Program-made: the position numbers and the translations under genes
In this document: positions 34,078 to 41,900 of the stretch, piece after piece
Position numbering within the stretch: position 1 is the first letter of the stretch
How the letters are laid out: the number at the start of each line of letters is the position of its first letter
Notes under the pieces: generated by a model
Database searches by the model: none
The model's input: only the letters and a program-made list of their open reading frames with translations
What the model was told of the DNA's origin: nothing
Assembly: GCA_045658315.1 (NCBI GenBank)
Contig: JAZOUV010000066.1
Location: 1 to 44,729, forward strand
From: RGIG1995 sp045658315
GTDB taxonomy: Bacteria; Bacillota; Clostridia; Oscillospirales; CAG-272
DNA: 44,729 nt
Direction of reading: 5' to 3'

Positions 34078-35352
34078 ATGAAAATTTTGTTTGATAAAGC
34101 CGAGGTTTTGGGACTCGGTGAATGTTATATTGCTGTTGAGGGAGAATATATATCCTATATAGGAAAAGATAAGCCTATGGGAGATTTTGACAGAGTGATT
34201 GACACAAAAAATAAGCTTGTTTGTCCGGGGCTTTACAACTGTCATACTCATTCAGCGATGCAGTTCTTGCGTGGATACGGTGAAGACCTCCCCCTTGACA
34301 GATGGCTTAATGAGAAAATTTTTCCTGCTGAAGACAGGTTGACTGAGAATATTGTATATAGTTCATCGAAGTTTGCCGTTGCGGAGATGATAAAAAACGG
34401 AATATGTTCTTTTTCAGACATGTACTATTTTTGCGATAAAACGGCTGAAGCCGTCGGAGAAACGGGTATAAAAGCTAATATAAGCCGTTCAATAGTGTCT
34501 TTTGACCCATCTTCCGACCATGCGAATGACTATAGGTTTTTAGAATCAGCAGAGCTTTTTGAAAAATATCATAATACGTTTGGCGGTAGACTGAAAGTGG
34601 ATTTTTCACTTCACGCAGAATATACCAACGTTGAATCAATGGCACGGTTTTGTGCCGATTATGCAAGAGAAAAGGGAATAGCTTTTCAAATACACCTCTC
34701 GGAAACAGAAAAAGAGCATAACGAGTGTATGGCAAGACACGGTGTTACTCCGACAGAATTTTTTGAAAAGACCGGTGTTTTGGACAGTCAGGTTTCTTTT
34801 GCTCATTGTGTTTGGGTTACAGAGAGAGATATGGATATTTTGAAAAGCCATAATTCGACCGTTGTACACAACCCTGCAAGTAATTTGAAGCTCGGAAGCG
34901 GAATAATGCCCCTTTCAAAAATGCTCGGAAAGGGTATAAATGTTACACTCGGAACCGATAGCTCTGCTTCAAATAATACGCTTGATATCTTGAAAGAAAT
35001 ATATCTTGCAGCTATACTGCAAAAGGGAACAGACAGAGATCCCTCTTCAATCAAGGCAGAACAAATAGTGAAATTGGCAACAGCAAACGGAGCATTATCC
35101 CAGAACAGACACGATTGCGGTGAATTGGCGGTCGGCAAGAAGGCGGATATTATAATGCTTGATCTTGATTCGGTGAACAATATTCCCATGTTTTCTCCCG
35201 TATATACGCTGGTTTACAGTGCAAATTCGTCTGATGTATGCTTTAATATGGTTGACGGTCGGGTGCTCTATGAGAATGGCGAATATAAGACTTTGGATAT
35301 TGATAAAGTGAAATATGATATGAAAACATTGCGAAAAAGCTTTTTTGCTTGA
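34078..35352 (+). CDS. amidohydrolase of the MtaD/SsnA deaminase group
   Basis: 424 residues. Metal ligands are visible as H56-x-H58 (NCHTHSAMQFLRG), HLSET with the zinc-ligand histidine, AHCVWV and the catalytic GTDSSASNNTLD aspartate. This subgroup includes S-adenosylhomocysteine/methylthioadenosine deaminases and chlorohydrolase-like enzymes, which remove the amino group from purine nucleosides. The nucleoside kinase directly upstream supports a purine or nucleoside salvage role, by inference. ATG at 34078 has a weak GGAG site at 34062-34065. Confidence 0.82.
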   Translation: MKILFDKAEVLGLGECYIAVEGEYISYIGKDKPMGDFDRVIDTKNKLVCPGLYNCHTHSAMQFLRGYGEDLPLDRWLNEKIFPAEDRLTENIVYSSSKFAVAEMIKNGICSFSDMYYFCDKTAEAVGETGIKANISRSIVSFDPSSDHANDYRFLESAELFEKYHNTFGGRLKVDFSLHAEYTNVESMARFCADYAREKGIAFQIHLSETEKEHNECMARHGVTPTEFFEKTGVLDSQVSFAHCVWVTERDMDILKSHNSTVVHNPASNLKLGSGIMPLSKMLGKGINVTLGTDSSASNNTLDILKEIYLAAILQKGTDRDPSSIKAEQIVKLATANGALSQNRHDCGELAVGKKADIIMLDLDSVNNIPMFSPVYTLVYSANSSDVCFNMVDGRVLYENGEYKTLDIDKVKYDMKTLRKSFFA

Positions 35353-35380
35353 TGAGATTACGAAAAGGAGTTGATACGTT

Positions 35381-36994
35381 TTGTCATCAAAGAACAGAAA
35401 TAATTTGTTTTTCTCGGGCGTTGTGGTACTTACAGTCGCAAACCTTCTCGTTAAAGTTATAGGTCTTTTGTATAAGATTCCGTTGCACAATTTGTTGGGC
35501 GACGAGGGAATGGGATATTTTAACTCTGCCTACAGAATATATACGGCCTTCTATCTTGTATCTACAGGCGGTCTTCCGATAGCTGTTTCTATTATGGTGT
35601 CTCGAGCAAGGGCTCAGGGAAATAGAAAAGAAGTTAAGGCAATCTTTAAATCTGCCGTTTCTCTCTTTATGGTCGTTGGTGCTGCCGGTACGGCAATAAT
35701 GGCTGTTGGTTCAAATGGATTTGCTTCTCTTATGGGTAACGAACTTGCTGATATTTGTATATTGGCCATTGCACCTACGTTGTTCTTTATTTGTATATGT
35801 AGTGCTATAAGAGGGTATTTCCAGGGATATCAATATATGTTGCCTACTGCAATATCTGAGGTTTTGGAATCCCTTGGTAAATTTCTTTTAGGAATTATTT
35901 TTGCTACCTATGCCATTAATAAAGGATATCATCTGTCGGTTGTTGCGGCTTATGCTTTGCTAGGACTTACGCTTGGTGTGTTTGTTGGAACGGCATACAT
36001 TGTTCTTCATCGTCTTTTCTTTAAAACTGAGGCGTTTGATGCGGAGTTTTCTGAAGTGTCGGGAGCTACGGTGCGTAGTAGTTCTCAAATTATTAAGGCT
36101 TTGTTTGTTATAGCTATTCCAATTTCGGTTTCTTCTTCGGTAATGAGCGTTGCAGACGCTATTGATTCTGTTGTTATACAGAGAACTTTGCAAAGTATAG
36201 GTTATACCAAGGAAGTAGCTACAGCACTTTTTGGTAACTATTCCACTTTGGCTGTTTCTATGTATAATATGCCTACGGTGCTTATTTATCCTATTTCCGC
36301 TTCAATCGTTCCTTATGTTTCTTCTGCTTTGGCAGAGAATAATCGCGAAAAAGCAAACTCCGTTATGACAAGCTCGTTGAAGATTGCTTCGCTGATCGCA
36401 ATACCATCTGCTTTGGGACTTTCGGTTCTTTCGGAACCTATTCTTAGCTTACTTTTTAGTAAAAAAGAGTCTGTTGAAATGGCGGCTCCTTTGCTCTCAG
36501 TGCTCGCAATTGCTGTTTTCTTCGTAGGTATGCTCTCTGTTACCAATGCTATTTTGCAGGCTAATAATTTTGAAAGATTACCTATTATATCTATGTTAAT
36601 AGGGGCTTCGGTTAAAATAGGTTCTACTTTTGTTTTGATGAGAATTGGTCTTGAAATGTATGGTGCTCCTCTTGGAACCGTTCTTTGTTATATGACTATT
36701 GCTGTTTTGAATTTTGTTTTTATTGCTAAAAAAGTTGGGCTTGTACCTGATTTCAAAGAGGTCTTTCTTAAACCTTTTTTTGCGGCACTGCCTTGTGCTT
36801 TAGCTGCTATGGGAACGTATTTTATATTTGATGGATTCCATGAGAAAATTGCTACATTGATTGCAATTGCTGCGGCTGTCATCGTTTATCTTATTGCCGT
36901 ATTGTTGTTTAAATCTGTTTCTAAAGATGAAATACTTATGATCCCTAAAGGACAAAGGGTTTACTCTTTGCTTCATAAATTGAAGCTTATGTGA
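35381..36994 (+). CDS. polysaccharide/lipid II flippase-like MOP transporter (SpoVB/YabM-like)
   Basis: 537 residues with about fourteen membrane helices. The N-terminus NNLFFSGVVVLTVANLLVKV followed by LLGDEGMGYFNSAYRIY and STGGLPIAVSIMVS is typical of the SpoVB/YabM/MurJ-like branch of MOP exporters, which flip lipid-linked wall or exopolysaccharide precursors. TTG at 35381 is the start: AAGGAG lies 10 nt upstream and no ATG is better placed. The next gene is mazG and the order continues as in the Bacillus yabM-yabR region, which supports a YabM-like role. Confidence 0.85.
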   Translation: MSSKNRNNLFFSGVVVLTVANLLVKVIGLLYKIPLHNLLGDEGMGYFNSAYRIYTAFYLVSTGGLPIAVSIMVSRARAQGNRKEVKAIFKSAVSLFMVVGAAGTAIMAVGSNGFASLMGNELADICILAIAPTLFFICICSAIRGYFQGYQYMLPTAISEVLESLGKFLLGIIFATYAINKGYHLSVVAAYALLGLTLGVFVGTAYIVLHRLFFKTEAFDAEFSEVSGATVRSSSQIIKALFVIAIPISVSSSVMSVADAIDSVVIQRTLQSIGYTKEVATALFGNYSTLAVSMYNMPTVLIYPISASIVPYVSSALAENNREKANSVMTSSLKIASLIAIPSALGLSVLSEPILSLLFSKKESVEMAAPLLSVLAIAVFFVGMLSVTNAILQANNFERLPIISMLIGASVKIGSTFVLMRIGLEMYGAPLGTVLCYMTIAVLNFVFIAKKVGLVPDFKEVFLKPFFAALPCALAAMGTYFIFDGFHEKIATLIAIAAAVIVYLIAVLLFKSVSKDEILMIPKGQRVYSLLHKLKLM

Positions 36995-37002
36995 GGTTTA
37001 TA

Positions 37003-37659
37003 ATGGATATAATAAATGAAATGAAGAATAAAGAGCGTTTTAATGCAGACGATCTTCGGAAAATGATGGAAATACTACGTTCCGAAAACGGTTGCCCCTG
37101 GGACAGAGAACAAACTCATAAGTCTATCAGAAATGATCTTCTTGAAGAAGCCTATGAGACGGTTGAAGCTATAGACTGTGAAAGTGATGATATGCTTTGT
37201 GAAGAGCTTGGGGATGTGCTTCTGCAGGTAATGTTTCATTCGCGTATAGCAGAAGAAGAGGGAAAATTTACGGTTGATGATGTATATACCGGCGTTTGCA
37301 AAAAAATGATTGAACGTCATCCGCATATTTTCGGGGATATTACGGTTAACAGTGTCGATGAGGTGCTGACCAACTGGGATGCCATAAAGCAGAATTCAAA
37401 AAACAGAAATTCTCTAAAAGAACAGCTTGACGGTGTTTGTAAAGCCTTGCCTGCACTTATGCTTGCTTCAAAATACGTAAATAAGTGCTTGAAGAGTGGG
37501 ATTGAAATAGAAACAAAAAACTATTTGCCCTCGGTAACTGAGGAGAGCATCGGAGAAATTCTGTTCGATATTGTTACAATTTCAAAGAAAAACAAGATAG
37601 ATCCAGAGCTTGCTTTGCAAAAAAAATGTGAAAAATTCCTCAAAGAAACAATTGTCTGA
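37003..37659 (+). CDS. mazG: MazG-type nucleoside triphosphate pyrophosphohydrolase
   Basis: 218 residues. The first MazG domain is clear: LRSENGCPWDREQTHKSI, then LLEEAYETVEAI and ELGDVLLQVMFHS, whose acidic residues bind Mg2+. The family hydrolyses (d)NTPs to NMP and pyrophosphate, cleaning damaged nucleotides. ATG at 37003 follows GTGAGG by 6 nt; an upstream GTG at 36991 overlaps the flippase stop but is itself part of that site. A tetrapyrrole methylase domain, fused in Bacillus YabN, is absent. It matches yabN position. Confidence 0.9.
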   Translation: MDIINEMKNKERFNADDLRKMMEILRSENGCPWDREQTHKSIRNDLLEEAYETVEAIDCESDDMLCEELGDVLLQVMFHSRIAEEEGKFTVDDVYTGVCKKMIERHPHIFGDITVNSVDEVLTNWDAIKQNSKNRNSLKEQLDGVCKALPALMLASKYVNKCLKSGIEIETKNYLPSVTEESIGEILFDIVTISKKNKIDPELALQKKCEKFLKETIV

Positions 37660-37753
37660 TAGAGTGATTTTAAAAAATATACACTTTTAAGCAAAAAATT
37701 AACTAAAACGTAAAAAAAAATAGAATTTTTTTGTATAATTTTTAAAAAAACTA

Positions 37754-37782
37754 TTGATTATTTTAGAAAAGTTTGTTATAAT
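37754..37782 (+). promoter_or_regulatory. sigma-A promoter of hup
   Basis: TTGATT, 17 bp, perfect TATAAT, about 62 bp upstream of the HU start, within the AT-rich 185-bp gap after mazG. A GAAAGG ribosome-binding site precedes the gene. Confidence 0.75.
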
Positions 37783-37844
37783 TAAATAAGTTGATACATA
37801 AAATCTTTAGTTTGTTTAAATAATGAAAGGTAGGTATTATTACT

Positions 37845-38120
37845 ATGACAAAGTCACAGATCATTGATGCAGTAGCAGCAAAGACAGATTTTAAAAAGAA
37901 GGACGCAGAAGCTGCAGTGAACGCAGTATTGGAAGCAGTTACCGATGCTCTTGCTAAGGGCGAAAAGGTTCAGGTTGTTGGTTTCGGTACATTTGAGGTT
38001 AAAAATCGTGCGGCAAGAACAGGTATTGACCCCCGTACAAAGAAGGCTATTAAGATCAAAGCTTCGAAGACTCTTTCTTTTAAGACCGGCAAGGCAATGA
38101 AGGAACTTCTCAATAAGTAA
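37845..38120 (+). CDS. hup: HU-family nucleoid DNA-binding protein
   Basis: 91 residues, the canonical HU length. The family binds and bends DNA as a dimer. The N-terminal helices (MTKSQIIDAVAAKTDFKKKDAE), VVGFGTFEVKNRAARTGIDP and the RTKKAIKIKASKTLSFKTGKAM arm region are complete. It has its own promoter and a GC-rich hairpin downstream, so it is a separate transcription unit between mazG and rqcP. Confidence 0.96.
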   Translation: MTKSQIIDAVAAKTDFKKKDAEAAVNAVLEAVTDALAKGEKVQVVGFGTFEVKNRAARTGIDPRTKKAIKIKASKTLSFKTGKAMKELLNK

Positions 38121-38140
38121 TTCTTTGGATTGTATCTTAG

Positions 38141-38173
38141 ATCCCCCGAGAAGGTCTTTTTCGGGGGATTTTG
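38141..38173 (+). terminator. terminator/attenuator after hup
   Basis: ATCCCCCGA (38141-38149) pairs perfectly with TCGGGGGAT (38161-38169), followed by TTTT then A-rich sequence. The U-tract is short, so some read-through into rqcP is likely; no separate rqcP promoter was found. Confidence 0.7.
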
Positions 38174-38189
38174 AAATTAAACAGGTTAT

Positions 38190-38432
38190 ATGAGACTGGA
38201 TAAGTATTTAAAAGTATCAAGAATAATAAAAAGAAGAACCGTGGCAAACGATGCTTGTGATGCATCACATGTCACGGTTAATGGTGTTTCTGCAAAGGCT
38301 TCTTATAACGTTAAAGAAAATGACGTTATTGAGGTAACGTTTGGAGAAAGGAAACTCAAGGTAAGAGTTCTTGATGTAAAAGAGACTACAAGAAAAAACG
38401 AAGCCTCATTATTATATGAGGTTATAGAATGA
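38190..38432 (+). CDS. rqcP: S4-domain RNA-binding protein RqcP
   Basis: 80 residues, almost entirely an S4 domain (MRLDKYLKVSRIIKRRTVAN, VTVNGVSAKASYNVKENDVI). RqcP (YabO) works with RqcH in ribosome quality control, helping alanine-tail nascent chains on stalled 50S subunits. The gene order mazG-[hup]-rqcP-yabP-yabQ-divIC-yabR supports the name. The ribosome-binding site is weak (AGG). It follows the hup hairpin by about 20 nt. Confidence 0.9.
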   Translation: MRLDKYLKVSRIIKRRTVANDACDASHVTVNGVSAKASYNVKENDVIEVTFGERKLKVRVLDVKETTRKNEASLLYEVIE

Positions 38433-38490
38433 AGTTATAACCACGCTTTTTGCCGCATATATTGTATTAAAAAATGCGGAGGAAAAGTAC

Positions 38491-38757
38491 ATGGAAATCG
38501 TTAACCATAAAATAAAACTTGAAGACAGAAAGAAACTTGTTCTTGACGGCGTGTCTGATGTGATAAGTTTTGATGATTTATCGGTCATTTTAGATACTGT
38601 GGGGGGACGGCTGAACATAAATGGTGAAGGGCTTCATATACAGAAGCTTTGTCTTGAAAGCGGCGAGGTCGAAGTAGAAGGAAGAGTTGATGAAATAATT
38701 TACGAAGACGGTCCGCAAAACAAAAAGAAAACGTTTTTCGGCAGGCTTGGCAGATAA
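38491..38757 (+). CDS. yabP: sporulation protein YabP
   Basis: 88 residues. VVNHKI/L-type start (MEIVNHKIKLEDRKKLVLDG), then VISFDDLSVILDTVGGRLNINGEGLHI, the conserved YabP fold found also in YqfC. In Bacillus YabP is a spore-envelope-related protein of poorly defined role. A GGAGG site at 38477-38481 precedes the ATG; its 5' edge can pair in a small hairpin with CCGCAT at 38453-38458. The stop overlaps yabQ by one base. Confidence 0.88.
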   Translation: MEIVNHKIKLEDRKKLVLDGVSDVISFDDLSVILDTVGGRLNINGEGLHIQKLCLESGEVEVEGRVDEIIYEDGPQNKKKTFFGRLGR

Positions 38758-39383
38758 TGGTTGTTGAGCAGAAAAAACTTGCTTTAATTTTTGTCAGCTC
38801 GGTCGCTCTGGGAGTTTTCTTTGGAGTGATTTACAGTCTGTTTAAGGTAAGAAGGACGTATTTTCCCTTTAAACTCTTTAACTTAAGTAAAAACAAAAGT
38901 GTGTTTGTCATAGAAGAAATTATCACTTTTTTTGAAGATGTGCTGTTTGCTTTGATTTGTGCTGTTTCGACTTGTGTGTTTATCTATTATACGAATGCAG
39001 GCAGGTTCAGAGGAATAGCGTTGATTGGCAGTGCATTGGGGTATCTTATTTATTATAATACTTTAGGTAAAATTGTATTAAAATGCTCGGGATATATTAT
39101 CAATTTTTTAAGGGCATTAATTAGAAAAATTATTCTGCTTACCGTTGTGCCTGTTTTGAAGCTGTTAAGGCTGATATTTGTTTTAACGCTTGGCAGGGTA
39201 GTATCGGCGTTATACTCCTCTGTGCGAAAATCGGCAGAAATTTGGGCGGCAGACAAGGGTTTTTGGATAATCAGAAAAAAAGGAAGATTGGAAAATGAAG
39301 AGACGGTCAAATATTTTCATAAAAGCGGCGGCATTCGTGTTCATCGTGTTTTGCACGGTCACAATAATAAAAATGCAGTTTGA
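38757..39383 (+). CDS. yabQ: spore cortex biosynthesis protein YabQ
   Basis: 208 residues, a membrane protein with about four helices (near 8-25, 55-78, 85-105, 115-145). The N-terminal FFGVIYSLFKVRR and the ICAVSTCVFIYYTNAGRFRG block are typical of YabQ, which is needed for spore cortex formation in Bacillus. ATG at 38757 overlaps the yabP stop. The C-terminal 29 codons overlap divIC, a long overlap. It supports the host lineage having an endospore programme. Confidence 0.85.
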   Translation: MVVEQKKLALIFVSSVALGVFFGVIYSLFKVRRTYFPFKLFNLSKNKSVFVIEEIITFFEDVLFALICAVSTCVFIYYTNAGRFRGIALIGSALGYLIYYNTLGKIVLKCSGYIINFLRALIRKIILLTVVPVLKLLRLIFVLTLGRVVSALYSSVRKSAEIWAADKGFWIIRKKGRLENEETVKYFHKSGGIRVHRVLHGHNNKNAV

Positions 39384-39573
39384 ATTTAATGATCTCAAAG
39401 ACGATAAAGCCAGCGTTGAAGAAGAAATAAAGAATTATGAATTAAAAATAGATGAACTGCAGGCACGGCTTGAAGAGGATTTTGATACAGAGTACATAAT
39501 GAGAATTGCAAGAGAGAAGCTTAACTTCAGATTGCCCGAAGAGGTAATTTTCTATAACGATCTCTCTAAATGA
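39295..39573 (+). CDS. divIC: cell division protein DivIC/FtsB-like
   Basis: 92 residues. One N-terminal membrane helix (about 9-26) precedes a coiled coil (about 30-62, DDKASVEEEIKNYELKIDEL) and the extracytoplasmic YIMRIAREKLNFRLPEEVIFY motif of the DivIC/FtsB family. It binds FtsL/DivIB at the septum. AGGAAG lies about 9 nt before ATG. The start lies 89 nt inside yabQ in another frame, so the membrane helix is read from DNA that also encodes the YabQ tail. Confidence 0.88.
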   Translation: MKRRSNIFIKAAAFVFIVFCTVTIIKMQFEFNDLKDDKASVEEEIKNYELKIDELQARLEEDFDTEYIMRIAREKLNFRLPEEVIFYNDLSK

Positions 39574-39600
39574 TATGTAATAAGGAGTAAAAATAAGCAG

Positions 39601-40047
39601 ATGTCAAATGAAGTTGGCGAGATTCAGAAAGGAAAAATAACGTCAATAACTAAATTCGGAGCATTTGTCGCCTTTTCGGACGGAAAGAATGGAATGATAC
39701 ATATTTCTGAGGTGTCTGATGGTTTTGTAAAGGATATTAATGATTTTCTGAAAGTCGGACAGGAAGTAAGAGTTAAGATTTGTTCTGTTGACGAAAAGGG
39801 CAGAATGTCGCTGTCTTTGAAGCAGGCGGTAAACAAAGCTGTTTATGAAACCGCCGAAAAGGAACGCTTTAAAAGAAGAGTTGTTCCCGAACCGATAGCT
39901 GAGACTCGAAAAACTTCGGATAATTTTGAGGATATGATCAGCCGTTTTATGAAGACATCAAATGAAAAAATTTCGGATTTAAAAAAGACTACCGATTCTA
40001 AACTGAGCAGTCCCGGTTTTTTGAGAAAAAACTCTAAAAAGTATTGA
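39601..40047 (+). CDS. S1 RNA-binding domain protein, YabR-like
   Basis: 148 residues. The S1 domain occupies about 1-72 (VGEIQKGKITSITKFGAFVAF, MIHISEVSDGFVKDINDFLKVGQEV, GRMSLSLKQA). The rest is charged and probably disordered. It matches yabR (general stress protein 13-like) in both domain and position after divIC. Such proteins associate with ribosomes. AAGGAG lies 12 nt upstream. It ends the cluster at a strong terminator. Confidence 0.85.
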   Translation: MSNEVGEIQKGKITSITKFGAFVAFSDGKNGMIHISEVSDGFVKDINDFLKVGQEVRVKICSVDEKGRMSLSLKQAVNKAVYETAEKERFKRRVVPEPIAETRKTSDNFEDMISRFMKTSNEKISDLKKTTDSKLSSPGFLRKNSKKY

Positions 40048-40072
40048 TTTATCATTGTAATTGTATTATACT
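40044..40072 (+). promoter_or_regulatory. putative trxB promoter overlapping the upstream terminator
   Basis: TTGATT (40044-40049), 17 bp, TATACT (40067-40072). The -10 element lies in the left foot of the terminator stem, so transcription would start near 40079 inside the left arm and the new transcript would lack a full terminator. Confidence 0.55.
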
Positions 40073-40111
40073 GTATTAAGGGATTCTACTTCCCGTAATA
40101 CAGTATTTTTG
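40068..40111 (+). terminator. strong rho-independent terminator after yabR
   Basis: A 16-bp stem with one mismatch (ATACTGTATTAAGGGA with TCCCGTAATACAGTAT), 7-nt loop and T-run directly following. It closes the hup-yabR region. Confidence 0.88.
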
Positions 40112-40125
40112 TTTGGAGATGTTGG

Positions 40126-41031
40126 ATGAAAGATATAATTATAATCGGCGGAGGACCGGGGGGGCTTACTGCTGCAATTTATGCAAAAAGGGCAGGTTGC
40201 GATATAACATTGTTTGAGTGCATGTCTCCCGGCGGACAGGTTATGACTACCCCCGAAATAGAGAATTATCCCGGTTTTGTGGGTACAGGCTTTGATCTTT
40301 CAATGAAATTTTACGAACAGACTACAGCTCTCGGAGTTGATATTCAATTTGAAAATGTTAAACAGCTAAAAAAGGTTGACGGTGGATATTCTCTCATATG
40401 TGAGAGTGGAGCAGAATTTACTGCTAAAAGTGTGATTGTTGCCTCGGGTGCAAAAAGACGTAAGCTTGATATTAAAGGTGAAAACGAGTTTACGGGCAGA
40501 GGTGTGTCTTATTGTGCGACTTGCGACGGTAACTTTTTTAAAAATAAAGTGGCTGTTGTTGTGGGTGGAGGTAATACTGCTGTTGAAGATGCCATCTACC
40601 TTTCAAAGCTTTGCAGTAAAGTTTATCTTATGCACAGAAGGGATGCTTTCAGAGCTTCAAGGGTTTTAACAGAAAGACTCCCGAATCACGACAATATTGA
40701 GCTTCTTTTAAACACAGTCCCGGTAGAAATATTGGGTGATGACAAGGTTAGCAAGATTGTTGCGAAGAACAAATTAACCGATGAGCTTTGCGAAATTGAG
40801 ACCGATGCCGTCTTTGTGGCAGTGGGGACTGTTCCTGAGACAAGCTTTGTACCTGCCGACGTTGAGAGAGATGGCGGCGGTTATATAATAACAGACAGTA
40901 AATGTATGACTAATTTTGAAGGCTTATACGCCATAGGCGATGTAAGAAACACGCCCTTGAAACAAGTAATAACTGCGGCTGCCGATGGGGCTGTTGCCGC
41001 TACTTATGCTGCAGAATATATTGGAGGATAA
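40126..41031 (+). CDS. trxB: thioredoxin reductase
   Basis: 301 residues. The FAD-binding GGGPGG (8-13), redox-active C130-A-T-C133 followed by DG, NADPH motif GGGNTA (147-152) and C-terminal GLYAIGDVRNTPLKQVITAA are all present. It transfers electrons from NAD(P)H to thioredoxin; some relatives use ferredoxin or other donors. GGAG lies 8 nt before ATG. It is probably transcribed with the fumarase subunit gene, which begins 6 nt after its stop. Confidence 0.94.
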   Translation: MKDIIIIGGGPGGLTAAIYAKRAGCDITLFECMSPGGQVMTTPEIENYPGFVGTGFDLSMKFYEQTTALGVDIQFENVKQLKKVDGGYSLICESGAEFTAKSVIVASGAKRRKLDIKGENEFTGRGVSYCATCDGNFFKNKVAVVVGGGNTAVEDAIYLSKLCSKVYLMHRRDAFRASRVLTERLPNHDNIELLLNTVPVEILGDDKVSKIVAKNKLTDELCEIETDAVFVAVGTVPETSFVPADVERDGGGYIITDSKCMTNFEGLYAIGDVRNTPLKQVITAAADGAVAATYAAEYIGG

Positions 41032-41037
41032 AAAATT

Positions 41038-41883
41038 ATGAGAGAAGTATCATGTAAAGAAATCACCAAAGTAATAAGAGAATTGTTTATTAAGGCTAAC
41101 TATGTTTTGCCTTGTGATGCGGAAAAGTTGATCAGAGATTCTGTAAATAAAGAAAGCGACAAGAGAGCTTCCGCTATACTGAACAGACTTGTTGACAACC
41201 TTGATGTTGCAAAAGAGTCTGATATTCCGATATGCCAGGACACAGGAATGGCTGTTGTTTTTGCAGAGGTAGGTCAGGATGTACACATTGTTGACGGTTT
41301 GTTTGAAGATGCTGTAAACGAAGGTGTAAGACAGGCTTATGCGGACGGTTATCTCAGAAAATCTGTAGTTAAAGAGCCGCTGTTTGAGAGAAAAAATACG
41401 GGCGATAATACTCCCGCTATGCTTTATACAAGCATCGTTGCAGGGGACAAGGTTAAGCTTATTGTTGCTCCAAAGGGCTTTGGAAGCGAGAATATGAGTG
41501 CAATAAAGATGTTTACTCCTGCGGCAAAGCAAGAAGATATTATTAATTTTGTTTGTGATACCGTAAAAAATGCAGGGGGCAATCCTTGTCCTCCCATTCT
41601 TATCGGTGTTGGTATCGGCGGTACATTTGACCGTAGTGCATATCTTGCAAAGAAGGCACTTACGAGACCTGTAAGCGAGAGAAATGCAGATCCTCGTTAT
41701 GCTGACCTTGAAAACAGAATGCTTGAGGCTGTAAATAAGCTTGGAATCGGACCGCAAGGCTTTGGCGGTGATACAACTGCATTTGCAGTAAATATTGAAT
41801 ATACTTCCACACATATAGCAGGACTTCCCGTTGCAGTAAATATAAATTGCCACGTTATGAGACACGGCGAAGCTGTTATTTAA
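41038..41883 (+). CDS. class I fumarate hydratase/tartrate dehydratase alpha subunit
   Basis: 281 residues, the length of the separate alpha subunit of two-subunit class I fumarases. Fe-S ligands appear as ICQDTG, GGNPCPP and the C-terminal NINCHVMRHGEA. The family hydrates fumarate to malate (or dehydrates tartrate) using a 4Fe-4S cluster sensitive to oxygen. The beta subunit, normally the next gene, is not here: a CapA-type lipoprotein follows. GGAGG precedes the ATG. Fumarase versus tartrate dehydratase cannot be decided from the sequence. Confidence 0.88.
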   Translation: MREVSCKEITKVIRELFIKANYVLPCDAEKLIRDSVNKESDKRASAILNRLVDNLDVAKESDIPICQDTGMAVVFAEVGQDVHIVDGLFEDAVNEGVRQAYADGYLRKSVVKEPLFERKNTGDNTPAMLYTSIVAGDKVKLIVAPKGFGSENMSAIKMFTPAAKQEDIINFVCDTVKNAGGNPCPPILIGVGIGGTFDRSAYLAKKALTRPVSERNADPRYADLENRMLEAVNKLGIGPQGFGGDTTAFAVNIEYTSTHIAGLPVAVNINCHVMRHGEAVI

Positions 41884-41900
41884 GCCGTAAAGGGAAAGAA

